A stretch of 43,594 nt of DNA, taken from assembly GCF_003337575.1 (NCBI RefSeq), contig NZ_QPJM01000025.1, positions 1 to 43,594 on the forward strand. Reading direction: 5' to 3'. The stretch is from Phyllobacterium bourgognense. Its GTDB lineage: Bacteria > Pseudomonadota > Alphaproteobacteria > Rhizobiales > Rhizobiaceae. Every line of letters starts with the position of its first letter. Position 1 is the stretch's first letter. The notes beneath the pieces are model-generated. The model saw only the letters and a list, made by a program, of their open reading frames with translations, had not been told where the DNA came from and ran no database searches. Made by a program: the position numbers and the translations under genes. Below are positions 18,202 to 27,019 of this stretch, piece by piece.

Positions 18202-19209
18202 TCAGCGATGCCAGATGGTTTCGATGTCTGTAAGAAGATTTTGCGGCAAGGGTCCCGCGATCGAAGCTGTAACCGCCGCCGCCAGCTGATCTGCTGCGGT
18301 AATTCCACCTAAGAGGGTCGTCACGGACGCATTGCTCAGGATGAACCTGTAAGCGAGTTCAACCAGTTCGATATTTTCGCGTGCAGCTAGCGCCTGAAAT
18401 TCCCGCGCCTCGTGCAAAACGCCCTTTGCCTCCAGCGTTTCGATATTCTTCGTGCGTGCAAGCGGATGCGTTTGTTGCCCGCACAGTATTGCCTCGGTCA
18501 GAACGCCGCCGGCAAGCGGGCTAAAGACCGCAACCCCGCAACCGGCAGCCTTGGCGACATTGATAACGTTGCCGTAATCGGGTTTGACGTCGATGTGGCT
18601 CGATTGGGGATAGCCGGCGCTAGGGTTTAACAATGTGTATGGTACATTAATCATGTGGAAGAGGCCGGTATCAAGGAGTTGACGCACCTCATCGATATCG
18701 TTGCCGCGACACACGAAACCCGCATGACGCGCCTTGCCCCGCCGGAGAATGGCGTCGACGCCTTCCAGTACGCCGCCTTGCCGATGATAGTCTTCAGCCC
18801 AAAGCGTGGCGTAGTATTTACCTTCCATGTCGGGTCGTGCTGCGACAGGTCCATTATGAATCTGCACGATATCGATTGTATCGCGTTTGAGCCGCCGCAA
18901 ACTTTCTTCGACGGACCTTTCGATATGTCCAGCTATATCATCAAGGTTCTCGGCACGGATCTCGACCTTGGTATTGATAACGGGATCAGCACCGAGTTCT
19001 CTCAGGACGCGACCGAGATTGTCTTCGGCCGCACCAGTGCCATAGTCAGGCGCATTGTCGAAGTAGTTGATGCCACATTCCAGGGCTTGCGCAATAACGC
19101 GCAATTGCTCGGCATATTCGCCACTCACCATGAGACCGGCATTGCCGCCACAACCAAAACCGATTTCGGATATGACCAGATCGGTCGATCCGACGCGGCG
19201 CTGTTTCAT
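18202..19209 (-). CDS. Aldo/keto reductase
   Basis: The 335-residue cytosolic oxidoreductase contains the complete AKR tetrad: D51, Y56, K81 and H118 (in NYFDNAPDYG, NTKVEI and DIVQIHNG). The C-terminal NADPH-binding part is present (FSPLAGGVL, ILSNASVTTLLGG). A GGAG site precedes the ATG. It lies downstream of the Rieske oxygenase and a small protein on the same strand, so it may oxidise a cis-dihydrodiol or reduce an aldehyde formed in that pathway. The substrate is an inference from context; the family alone is broad. Confidence 0.9.
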   Translation of the reverse strand: MKQRRVGSTDLVISEIGFGCGGNAGLMVSGEYAEQLRVIAQALECGINYFDNAPDYGTGAAEDNLGRVLRELGADPVINTKVEIRAENLDDIAGHIERSVEESLRRLKRDTIDIVQIHNGPVAARPDMEGKYYATLWAEDYHRQGGVLEGVDAILRRGKARHAGFVCRGNDIDEVRQLLDTGLFHMINVPYTLLNPSAGYPQSSHIDVKPDYGNVINVAKAAGCGVAVFSPLAGGVLTEAILCGQQTHPLARTKNIETLEAKGVLHEAREFQALAARENIELVELAYRFILSNASVTTLLGGITAADQLAAAVTASIAGPLPQNLLTDIETIWHR

Positions 19210-19281
19210 GTGTTACTCCAGATATGCATCGACAGCCGGTGGGACCCGACAGCCGTCTAGGATTCTTTTATTGCGGAAGGT

Positions 19282-19494
19282 TCAGCTCTCTATGACCCGT
19301 GCCGACTGGAGGCTGCCACCGGGCGTAATCTCGCACAGGACATGGCGGCTTTTCGAGACATCGATGCGCGCAACTACGTTTTGTCCCTCGACTGGCATCG
19401 ACGGCGTCAAGGTGACCGACCTGACGGACATCGTCGGTACCTGATCGATCAGATCCTTGAGGACAGCCTCGATGGCTTCGCGTGTAATTGGCAT
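19282..19494 (-). CDS. Small conserved-looking hypothetical protein, 70 residues
   Basis: The product reads MPITREAIEAVLKDLIDQVP, then alternating polar and hydrophobic strands (VRSVTLTPSMP, NVVARIDVSKSRHVLCEI). An AGGA site lies five bases before the ATG. It sits between the Rieske oxygenase and the aldo/keto reductase on the same strand with short gaps, so it is probably part of that operon. I recognise no family. It could be a small accessory or regulatory protein of the oxygenase. Confidence 0.6.
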   Translation of the reverse strand: MPITREAIEAVLKDLIDQVPTMSVRSVTLTPSMPVEGQNVVARIDVSKSRHVLCEITPGGSLQSARVIES

Positions 19495-19513
19495 TTCAAT
19501 CCTGCTCCAGCTC

Positions 19514-19553
19514 GAAAAGCCGCGCCGCCAATCTTTAAAGTCTGGCGGCGCGG
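19514..19553 (-). terminator. Hairpin after the Rieske oxygenase gene
   Basis: An 11-bp GC-rich stem (19520-19530 with 19543-19553, 12-base loop) is followed on the minus strand by CTTTTCG. It lies just after the oxygenase stop and would terminate or attenuate before the 70-residue protein. Confidence 0.65.
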
Positions 19554-19563
19554 GCGCGATAGC

Positions 19564-20910
19564 CTAGGCGTGTTCGGTCGCCGCTTGCCCGGCACGCTTG
19601 ATGTCGTATTCCTCGATCTTGCGATGCAGATCCTTGACCGTTTCAATCAACGGACCGTAGCGGTCGGCGTCGTCATTGGCAAAGCCCTTGTGGTAGTACC
19701 TGCGGAAGCCGTGTTTGATCAGCGTCTCGGGCTTGGAATAGTCGGGTGGCGAGCCGGTAGGGTGAATCATATCCGGGCTCTTCCAGAACAAGTTCATCGG
19801 CTCCAACCCTTGTTCAACGCGTTTGATCTGCTCGTCGAGCTGACGGCGCAATACCACAATCGGAATGTCGGTACGGCCAAGCAGTTCCGTGGTGCGATCC
19901 GCTATAGGGCCTTGCGCAACCCAGACGATTGCATCCTGGGCGAGAACGTAGTCGAGGATGGGTTCACCCTTCTCGTCATGCGTCGGCGGAATATAATATG
20001 GCACGACATCCTGTTTGGGAGCCTCGACTCCGGGCGGAGCTGAATAGGCCTGATAGCAGATGTGATAGGTGTGCGTGTCATCGATAGGCACGCGGATCTG
20101 ATATTCGCTGCGCGTCGCCCCGGTCTTGCCCGTCTGCGTGTAGAACGGGAAAATGACAGTGGAGTGCTCCTGATCTTTGTCGGAATCCGCGCCAAGCGCC
20201 TTGGAATAGCGGATGCCTTTGCGGAAGCCATGCTCGGTTTGATTGGCATAGATCTCTTTGATCCCGACGCCCACACGTTTGCGCTGATGCAGCGTATGCA
20301 TATTGTCGGAGCTGCGGTCCTCAAGTTGCCCTTTCTTTTCAAGTACATATTCGAACATGTGACCGTGCGCCCAGGCGCTATGGGTCGGATCGCCGGTATT
20401 TTCCTGGCACTGTAGCCAGTTGCAGTCGATAATGTTTATGCCAATCTGGCGAATGGCATTAGGCCATACCAGCAGATCCCATCGGGGCAGGTCCGGGGCC
20501 GGAAGCGGACCCATATAAGCGAAGACCAGGCCACCAAGTTCCCGCACCGGGTAACCCTTGAGCTTCTGTTTGATCTCGGCTTGCGGAGCGCCCTCCATTG
20601 GCCGTTCGACGCAGTTGCCAGTCTCGTTGTAAAGCCAGCCATGGTAGGGACAGCGCAATCCGCACTCGTCCGGAATGCCGAACTTCATATCGACATTGCG
20701 ATGCAGGCAGCGATCGCCGATCAAACCCAGATTGCCGCTCTTGTCCTTATACAGTGTGAGGTCTTCGCCAAGAATGCGTACTTTCTTGACCGGATTTTCC
20801 AGGAGTTCAGCAAAAGGCGCGATCGGCAGCCAATAGCGCCGCATCAGTTCGCCGCCTGGCGTTCCGGGACCAACGCTGGTCAAGCGTTCGTTCTGTTCTT
20901 TCGTGAGCAT
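19564..20910 (-). CDS. Rieske non-haem iron oxygenase, phthalate 4,5-dioxygenase-like
   Basis: The 448-residue catalytic subunit has a Rieske [2Fe-2S] centre with C68-x-H70 and C87-x2-H90 (CLHRN, CPYHGW). The mononuclear iron motif is D174-P-T-H177-S-A-W-A-H182. Domain order and the LMRRYWLPIAPFAEL start match the phthalate-dioxygenase subgroup, which works without a beta subunit. The ATG at 20910 follows GGGAGAAG. It probably dihydroxylates or demethylates an aromatic acid, using electrons from the reductase at 21894-22840. It is divergent from an IclR regulator. Phthalate is one candidate only; vanillate-like or other aromatics are possible. Confidence 0.9.
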   Translation of the reverse strand: MLTKEQNERLTSVGPGTPGGELMRRYWLPIAPFAELLENPVKKVRILGEDLTLYKDKSGNLGLIGDRCLHRNVDMKFGIPDECGLRCPYHGWLYNETGNCVERPMEGAPQAEIKQKLKGYPVRELGGLVFAYMGPLPAPDLPRWDLLVWPNAIRQIGINIIDCNWLQCQENTGDPTHSAWAHGHMFEYVLEKKGQLEDRSSDNMHTLHQRKRVGVGIKEIYANQTEHGFRKGIRYSKALGADSDKDQEHSTVIFPFYTQTGKTGATRSEYQIRVPIDDTHTYHICYQAYSAPPGVEAPKQDVVPYYIPPTHDEKGEPILDYVLAQDAIVWVAQGPIADRTTELLGRTDIPIVVLRRQLDEQIKRVEQGLEPMNLFWKSPDMIHPTGSPPDYSKPETLIKHGFRRYYHKGFANDDADRYGPLIETVKDLHRKIEEYDIKRAGQAATEHA

Positions 20911-21019
20911 TTTCTTCTCCCAAGTTTGCGGCAGCCCGAGAGCACGAATCAGGGCCATGAAATTCGCATGCCGGACGACGGCCCACGTTCGACCCTCTCG
21001 CCTCTAGTTTGTAATCATT

Positions 21020-21060
21020 ATAAATGTTCTGTCAAGCGGATCATGTTCTGCTGGACAGAA
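21020..21060. promoter_or_regulatory. Operator/promoter between Rieske oxygenase and IclR gene
   Basis: TTCTGTC (21027-21033) and GACAGAA (21054-21060) form an inverted repeat, with a further TTCTG at 21046-21050. TTGACA for the minus-strand oxygenase (21035-21030) overlaps the left arm. This would suit an IclR-family regulator controlling both genes. Confidence 0.45.
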
Positions 21061-21087
21061 TGCCGTTGGAATGTTAGGGTGATTGTC

Positions 21088-21831
21088 ATGGATGGATCGA
21101 GCGATGAAGTGGACGTTGGTAGAGCGCGCGTTGAAGCAGTCGAACGGGCTATCGCGCTGCTGCAATGTTTTGAAGAGCCGGGAGAGGCCCTGACGTTGTC
21201 GGTGCTTTCCCAGCGTTCGGGTCTGTACAAGAGTACGATTCTGCGGTTGGCAGCTTCGCTTCTGCATACGGGTTTCCTGGATAAAGGCGCTGATGGGCGT
21301 TATTTGCTTGGCCCCGAATTGCGCCGGCTCGGCGAACTAAGCCGCTCGAAATTCACGCTTGAAGCGCTTATCAGGCCGGTGCTGCGTCATCTGACCACGA
21401 TCACTCAGGAAACCGCTTCGTTTTACGTGCGTGACGGCGATGAACGTGTCTGTCTCTACAGGGAGAATTCTCCACGCAGCACGCGGCATCACCTGGAAGA
21501 GGGAACCAGGCATCCACTCGATCAAGGCGCCGCTGGCGTGCTTTTGACCTGGTACGGCACTGTGGCGGATTCCAAACCAGCGGTTGAACTGCGGGAAACC
21601 GGTTCAATCGTATCGAAGGGCGGACGCGATGAGGATCTCGCCGCAGTCGCAGTGCCGATCGTCAACCGGCATGGCGAATTGATAGGATCCCTGTCCGTGT
21701 CTGGCCTGATAAGCCGCTTCTCCGACGAGCGGATCAACTCGGCACGCAAGTTACTGAAAGAATCTGCAGAGGCGCTTAAACCGCGCCTGCCGCGTCTTGA
21801 TGAAATCAATCTGCGACGGTCTGACGGCTGA
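21088..21831 (+). CDS. IclR-family transcriptional regulator
   Basis: The 247-residue protein has an N-terminal winged helix (about 10-75: AIALLQCFEEPGEALTLSVL, then the recognition helix GLYKSTILRLAASL) and a C-terminal IclR ligand domain (about 85-245: TASFYVRDGDERVCLY, DQGAAGVLL, AVAVPIVNRHGELIGSLSVSG). The reading frame is open far upstream, but that part overlaps the oxygenase in antisense. The ATG at 21088 with AGGGTG upstream gives the family's normal length. It is divergent from the Rieske oxygenase and precedes its reductase, so it is the likely pathway-specific regulator. Confidence 0.88.
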   Translation: MDGSSDEVDVGRARVEAVERAIALLQCFEEPGEALTLSVLSQRSGLYKSTILRLAASLLHTGFLDKGADGRYLLGPELRRLGELSRSKFTLEALIRPVLRHLTTITQETASFYVRDGDERVCLYRENSPRSTRHHLEEGTRHPLDQGAAGVLLTWYGTVADSKPAVELRETGSIVSKGGRDEDLAAVAVPIVNRHGELIGSLSVSGLISRFSDERINSARKLLKESAEALKPRLPRLDEINLRRSDG

Positions 21832-21893
21832 GGCTGCAACTGGCCGCCAACGACGGGAGTGGGAGGACCACCGTCGGGATAAGGGAGAAGAAA

Positions 21894-22840
21894 TTGGAAG
21901 CCGTTCCCACCAAAACGATCACAATGCGTCTGACCGGGATTCAGTACCTGGCGCATGAGACAAACCTCTATGAGTTCGAGCCTATCGCTGGCGAGGCTAT
22001 CCCTGCGGCCGGACCCGGAGCGCATATCGACATTTATCTGCCGAATGGCATGATCCGACCCTATTCGCTCGTACATTCGGGTACGGACAATCGCTATACG
22101 ATTGGAGTCAAACGGGATGCCGCCGGCCGTGGTGGCTCAGCTTGCCTTCATGATTCGGTAAAAGTTGGATCGGTTCTAACGGTTGGCGTTCCCCGCAACA
22201 ATTTTCCATTGGTGGAAACCGCTGAACATACTGTCCTCATCGCTGGGGGAATCGGTATTACCCCCATCTGGTGCATGGCAGAGCGACTGAAGGAACTCGG
22301 CCGCAGTTTTGAATTGCATTATGCGTGCCGGGACCGACGCGATGTTGCTTTTCTGGAGAAACTCGAAAAACTGTCCGAGGCACGTATCCATATCGATGTC
22401 GAAGCAGGAAACTTTCTTGATCTGGGCGCCCTCATCGATCACGCACCTGCCAATTCGCATTTCTATTGTTGTGGCCCGGCGCCTATGCTGGACGCATTTG
22501 AGGCGAATACAAGAGACGTGATCCCGGCCATGTTCATTTGGAGCGGTTTGCTCCTGTCGAAGAAGTCTCGCGCGAGGGGGGCTTTGTCGTCATGCTCGAG
22601 AAATCGGGCCGCGAATTTGTGATTCCTGAGGGAAAATCGATCCTTGAGGTGCTGCGCGATGCCGGGTTGGATGTGGATTTTTCGTGCGAGCAAGGCATCT
22701 GCGGTGCTTGCCAAGTGCAGGTAGTCGAGGGCGAGCCCGATCATCGCGACATGTTTCTCTCGGATGAGGAAAAAGCTGAAGGCGGCATGATGATCTGTTG
22801 CTCCGGCTCCAAGACACCGCGGCTGACCCTCGCCCTCTAG
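21894..22840 (+). pseudogene. Rieske oxygenase reductase (phthalate dioxygenase reductase/VanB type), frameshifted
   Basis: The first frame has FMN binding (RPYSLVHS), NAD binding (IAGGIGITPIW) and CGPAPMLDAF, then reads into nonsense and stops at 22622. The 2Fe-2S ferredoxin domain (CEQGICGAC, C-x4-C-x2-C, and a fourth Cys in ICCSGS) continues in another frame from about 22530 to 22840. Restoring one base at about 22528, in GGCCAT, gives one protein of about 315 residues, the normal length. Start is TTG with GGGAG six bases upstream. It should pass electrons from NADH to the oxygenase. A sequencing error, a true mutation or a recoding site are all possible. Confidence 0.85.
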
Positions 22841-22925
22841 GCTTCCATCAGCTGAACAACATACCTGCCGCTGGCAACCGGCTAACGGCCCGGAATTCGT
22901 ACACAACTTGAACGGAGCATATTAA

Positions 22926-23624
22926 ATGGTGGACCACCTGAAGCAACGATTGATTGAGGCAGGCCTCATCCTTGACGCGCACAACCTCGGTGATTTCACA
23001 CGTGGTCATGTCTCCGTGCGCGATCCGTCCGATCCTTCGATATTCTTCATGAAGCCTCATAGCTTGGGGTTTGAGGAGATAACGATGGAAAACATCGTTA
23101 TTTGCAATCTGGAGGGTGAGAAAATCGGCGGTGGTGGGAAGCGGCATAGCGAAGTATTTATCCATTCGGAGATCTTCAAAATCCGGCCCGATCTCAATTC
23201 GGTCGTTCACGCACATCCTAAATATGCCGTTGCCTTGTCCTCGACGCGCAGACCATGGCGGGCGTGCTCGCAGCCAAGTGCGAGCTTTGACGGTGTCGGC
23301 TACTATGAAGACACGATAAATTTGATACGAAGTCAGGAGGCCGGCCGGGGTGTCGCCCAGGCCCTGGGGAACTACAAGGCGGTGCTGATGCGGGGCCATG
23401 GCGTCGCAGTGGCCGGAAATTCTATTGAAGAGGCTGTCGTTCGTACGATAATGCTTGAGAACGCATGTGAGGATCAGGTCATTTTGCAGTCTCTGGGAGG
23501 AGATCTCGTAGAATTCGACAAAGACGATGTCGAGAGATTGTGCCGCACTCTGGACCGGCACGAGCAATATATTGTAAATTTCGACTATCTCGCGCGAAAG
23601 GCAAAGCGCGGCTTGGCAGCTTAG
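22926..23624 (+). CDS. Class II aldolase/adducin-family protein
   Basis: The 232-residue protein has the class II aldolase metal site: H95 and H97 in VVHAHPKYA and H158 in LMRGHGVAV, with catalytic-type E76 in HSEVFIH. Members cleave or decarboxylate phosphorylated sugars or hydroxy acids; a decarboxylase role on an aromatic intermediate is conceivable here. Residues 108-120 (RRPWRACSQPSAS) are unlike the family. The same DNA in the next frame reads QTMAGVLAAKCE, which suits it far better, so two compensating single-base shifts probably flank 23249-23285. A GGAG site precedes the ATG. It follows the reductase on the same strand. Confidence 0.85.
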   Translation: MVDHLKQRLIEAGLILDAHNLGDFTRGHVSVRDPSDPSIFFMKPHSLGFEEITMENIVICNLEGEKIGGGGKRHSEVFIHSEIFKIRPDLNSVVHAHPKYAVALSSTRRPWRACSQPSASFDGVGYYEDTINLIRSQEAGRGVAQALGNYKAVLMRGHGVAVAGNSIEEAVVRTIMLENACEDQVILQSLGGDLVEFDKDDVERLCRTLDRHEQYIVNFDYLARKAKRGLAA

Positions 23625-23647
23625 AGAAATTTGGATGAGGTGACGCT

Positions 23648-24610
23648 ATCAATCTGAAACAGCTCAGTAATTTCATCAAGTCGGTTGAAACCGGCAATAT
23701 GACGAAAGCTGCTGAACGCCTGAATGTCTCTCAAACCGCGCTTGGTCTGCAGATCCGCAATCTCGAGACCATGCTCGGCGTTGAACTTCTTGTGCGCCAT
23801 TCACGTGGGATAACCACGACCGAAGCGGGTCGCCTGCTGTTCGATCGCGGCGTTGCAATCATGCGCCTGGTGGAAGAAGCCAAAAGGGACGTGTCCGCGT
23901 TTCGCATGGCCGCCCTCGAAAATATCTCTATTGGCGTCACACCTAGCATCATGCGGCTTGTCGGAGCTGATTTCCTCGTCTCCGCCATGTCTGAACTCCC
24001 GGGCGTATCGGTAAGACTTGTCGAGGAACTGAGCTTCGTACTTGTCGATCTCCTGCTTCGGGACGAGATCGATCTGGCTTTGGCCTACGACGTCACCGAA
24101 AGCATCACCTCGATGCGGACGGCCCTGATGAAGGAAGATCTGTTTTTCATCACTGCGCCCGGCAGCGCTTTCCCACGAGGAGGAGTGCAATTCAGAGACG
24201 CCGTGGCCTCGAACTTGGCGCTTCCGAGCGACCGTGACAATGTTTGGCGAGCCGTTCACAGGGCAGCGAAGGTATCAACGGTACCCGTCAATGTGCGCTT
24301 CACCATTCAGTCGCTCGAGACGATAAAAACGCTGGTTGAACGGGGCGTCGCGACGAGTATCGTTCCATATGGCGTCGCTGCCGAAGAAATCGCAAGAGGT
24401 GTGATCGAGGCACACACCATCGAAGGACCGGAGTTGGTCCGGACGCTTTATCTTGCTGAATCACCAAATCGTATGGCGATTCAGCAAGAAGGCACGTTGC
24501 GCGATTTTATCGACATGCTGGTCGATACGCTCGCTGATCGCATAGGGCCACACGCCACGGTTATTGGCCGTTGCGGCAGTGCGGGGCAATCTTCGGCCGC
24601 CCTCGAATAG
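23648..24610 (+). CDS. LysR-family transcriptional regulator with apparent ATC start
   Basis: The protein is about 320 residues. The N-terminal winged helix needs the segment INLKQLSNFIKSVETGNMTK, and without it the first helix is lost. That segment begins at ATC 23648; an in-frame TGA at 23636 blocks any longer reading, and the first ATG is at 23699, inside the helix-turn-helix. Normal LysR proteins start MNL-. Either ATC is used, with AGGTG upstream, or the ATG was mutated or misread. The effector domain (about 90-300) is complete. It lies just after the class II aldolase and probably regulates this or the next divergent transport genes. Confidence 0.85.
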   Translation: MNLKQLSNFIKSVETGNMTKAAERLNVSQTALGLQIRNLETMLGVELLVRHSRGITTTEAGRLLFDRGVAIMRLVEEAKRDVSAFRMAALENISIGVTPSIMRLVGADFLVSAMSELPGVSVRLVEELSFVLVDLLLRDEIDLALAYDVTESITSMRTALMKEDLFFITAPGSAFPRGGVQFRDAVASNLALPSDRDNVWRAVHRAAKVSTVPVNVRFTIQSLETIKTLVERGVATSIVPYGVAAEEIARGVIEAHTIEGPELVRTLYLAESPNRMAIQQEGTLRDFIDMLVDTLADRIGPHATVIGRCGSAGQSSAALE

Positions 24611-24628
24611 TCGAAAGCGGCCAATTCA

Positions 24629-25681
24629 TCAGTCTGCCTCTCCGCGGACGACGATTTTCTGGTAAAGCGGTTCCCATTTCTTTGAGTTGTCGAGTTTCTC
24701 CACCGGATCAGCAATCTTGAGCGCAATGCCTTTCAAAGGTGATTCGACTTTCGTTGAGGTTGGGACGTAGTTCAATTGCTTCAGGATCGGCTGACCTTCC
24801 GTCAACATATATTCTTCGAAAAGTGCTGCAGCGTTGGGGTGAGGAGCGGTCTTGATGACTCCGATTCCGTTGGCACGTGCGATCGCGGGTTCAAGTGCAA
24901 ACCAGTCGATGGGAGCTCCGTCTTTCTTTGCCTGTTCAGGCATATAGTTATAGAGCGTAAGTCCTATCGGCACTTCGCCCGCTGCGACGAGTGTGTTCAA
25001 CAGAGAGTGACCCTTGCGAATTGACAAGCCGTTGCCGGCAACAAGATCGCGAAAATATTTCAAGCCCTTTTCTTCGCCCATATTCTGAACGACCGTCGTG
25101 AACCAGTCGATGTCTTCCACTTCGAAGCCGAGCTTCCCCTTCCACTTCGGGTCGAGAAGATCTTCATAAGTTTTTGGAAGTTCTTCCTTCTTGACGAGGT
25201 TGGTATTGTAGCCTTGTACGAACACCGACAAAAGCGTGCTCACCCACTCCTTGTGCTCAGGTACCGTCCCTGGCAGCAGATCGGCAAAATAGGGAGATTC
25301 GACTGGCTGAAACATACCCTCACGGTGCAGTGCTTCCATTTCGGGTACGCTGATGTGGACTGAATCAACTGTATTGCGGCCGGCCCTCTGCTCCTGGATG
25401 ACACGCTGCAACACCGTGTCGCCGCTCGCACGCCAAGGAACGACCTTGATGCCATATTTCTCCTCGAAAGGGCTGATCAGTGGCTGCAGATCGTTCTGCG
25501 CAATTGACGTATAAAGCGTCAGCGTACCTTCTGCTTTTGCGGCTTCGACGAGTTTGTCCCCGCGGCCAGCGTCCTTGGAAACGAGCAAGGCATTGTCGGC
25601 TGCAAAGACTGGCACGCCAAATGCCGAAAGCGCGAAGGCTGCAGCGCCCGCGAGCATCAATAGGCGGCGTTGTAAATTCAT
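24629..25681 (-). CDS. ABC transporter periplasmic binding protein, family 1 (iron/AfuA-like)
   Basis: The 350-residue protein starts with MNLQRRLLMLAGAAAFALSA and a cleavage site near VFA-AD. The mature part has family 1 features: EGTLTLYTSIAQNDLQPLISPFEEKYGIKV, VDSVHISVPEMEALHREGM, LLDPKWKGKLGFEVEDIDW and ANGIGVIKTAPHPNAAALFEEYML. The ATG at 25681 follows GGAGGAGG. The permease and ATPase of this importer are divergent at 27020 and 28790. Family 1 proteins are often labelled iron-binding, but many carry other anions; here an aromatic or dicarboxylate ligand is inferred from context. Confidence 0.9.
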   Translation of the reverse strand: MNLQRRLLMLAGAAAFALSAFGVPVFAADNALLVSKDAGRGDKLVEAAKAEGTLTLYTSIAQNDLQPLISPFEEKYGIKVVPWRASGDTVLQRVIQEQRAGRNTVDSVHISVPEMEALHREGMFQPVESPYFADLLPGTVPEHKEWVSTLLSVFVQGYNTNLVKKEELPKTYEDLLDPKWKGKLGFEVEDIDWFTTVVQNMGEEKGLKYFRDLVAGNGLSIRKGHSLLNTLVAAGEVPIGLTLYNYMPEQAKKDGAPIDWFALEPAIARANGIGVIKTAPHPNAAALFEEYMLTEGQPILKQLNYVPTSTKVESPLKGIALKIADPVEKLDNSKKWEPLYQKIVVRGEAD

Positions 25682-25971
25682 GGTTTCCTCCTCCAAATTT
25701 TCCCCGCAAGCTGACCAACCGGCTCCTCCACTGGATAGTCGGCAGCTTGAATTTTATGACTGAATTTTCAGGGCGGTCTCGCTCAAGGCGAATATTTACC
25801 TGCCAGTCTTCCTGACTGTACACGCGACAGACGGCAGCTTGAACATCAAAAAGCTGCGAGCTCTCCCATGAAAAAACTCTTGGATAGAGAGAGTGTGTTG
25901 ATCTACGCCAGCTAAAAAGCGGACCGGTCGCAACGTCGACGTGAGCAACAGGAAACACGGTAGGAACTGGC

Positions 25972-26964
25972 ATGAGCAATCTGCGTTTGACGATGGGCTG
26001 TTGGGATTACGATCGTACACGCAGTGTGATGGACGGGTCGATCCGTCCCGATGGTATCGATCTGACTTGCCTTAGCCTCCCCGTCGAGGAAACCTTCTTT
26101 CGTATGCTCCGGTACAAGGAGTTTGATGTCGCCGAGATGTCACTTTCCTCCTACGTGGTTTCGCTGTTCAAGGAGGAGCGGCCGTTTATTGCCATACCCT
26201 TCTTTCCGTCGCGATTTTTTCGGCACTCGTCGATCTACGTCAACGCCAATTCCAATATTCGCGAACCGAGGGATCTCATCGGGAAACGCGTAGGCTGCCC
26301 GGAATATCAGATGACGGCGCCAGCCTGGATCCGGGGCATACTCTCTGACGAATTCGGTGTGCCGGTGGATAGCGTCACCTATCGGACGGGCGGCGAGGAA
26401 TCGCCCAATCGCACTGAAAAGCTGAAACTCTCGCTGCCGGATAATATCAAGGTCGAACCGATCGGCCCGGGGCAGACTCTTGCGGCCATGCTTCGAGACG
26501 GTGAGATCGATGCACTTTATACGGCTCGGAAGCCCTCAACCTTTGAGGGGAAAAACGGAACCGTGAAGCGTCTCTTCGACAATTATGTCAGTGTCGAACG
26601 CGAGTACTTTTCCCGTACCGGAATTTTCCCGATCATGCACACCTTTGTGATCCGACGTGAGGTATATGAAAAGAACCGCTGGGTTGCCCAATCCATCTTC
26701 AAAGCGCTCAATGCATCTCAACAAAAGACCTATCGCGATCTTCAGGAAACGGCGGCTCTAAAGACAATGTTACCTTGGGCCGTTGCTCACTACGAAGAGA
26801 CTGAGAGCGAGATGGGTGCAGATTTCTGGCCCAATGGCTTCGATAAGAACAAGAAGACCTTGGACGTCTTCCTCAGATATTCATACGAACAAGGCCTTTC
26901 GCGCCGTCAATTAAAGGCCGAGGAATTGTTCGCGCCTGAAACGCTCGAGGCTTTCGTGATTTGA
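25972..26964 (+). CDS. 4,5-dihydroxyphthalate decarboxylase-like protein (Pht5 family), copy A
   Basis: The 330-residue protein has no signal peptide but the two-lobed fold of periplasmic binding proteins. Characteristic segments are LRLTMGCWDYDRTRSVMDGS, the KEFDVAEMSLSSY motif, the hinge NIREPRDLIGKRVG and RTGIFPIMHTFVIRREVYE. This matches Pht5, the cytosolic 4,5-dihydroxyphthalate decarboxylase of pseudomonads that gives protocatechuate. A second, diverged copy is at 32651. It precedes the permease and ATPase of an ABC importer on the same strand. The alternative that it is a cytosolic ligand-binding protein is not excluded. Moderately sure of family, less of substrate. Confidence 0.82.
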   Translation: MSNLRLTMGCWDYDRTRSVMDGSIRPDGIDLTCLSLPVEETFFRMLRYKEFDVAEMSLSSYVVSLFKEERPFIAIPFFPSRFFRHSSIYVNANSNIREPRDLIGKRVGCPEYQMTAPAWIRGILSDEFGVPVDSVTYRTGGEESPNRTEKLKLSLPDNIKVEPIGPGQTLAAMLRDGEIDALYTARKPSTFEGKNGTVKRLFDNYVSVEREYFSRTGIFPIMHTFVIRREVYEKNRWVAQSIFKALNASQQKTYRDLQETAALKTMLPWAVAHYEETESEMGADFWPNGFDKNKKTLDVFLRYSYEQGLSRRQLKAEELFAPETLEAFVI

Positions 26965-27019
26965 TCTAAATCGTAAAAAGAAGAGTCGTGCCAAGCGACC
27001 GCACAACAGGGAGGAACCA

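Noticed and set aside
20581..21087. N-terminal extension of the IclR regulator by about 169 residues
   Set aside because: The extension is antisense to the Rieske oxygenase and to the promoter region. The protein from 21088 has the normal family length.
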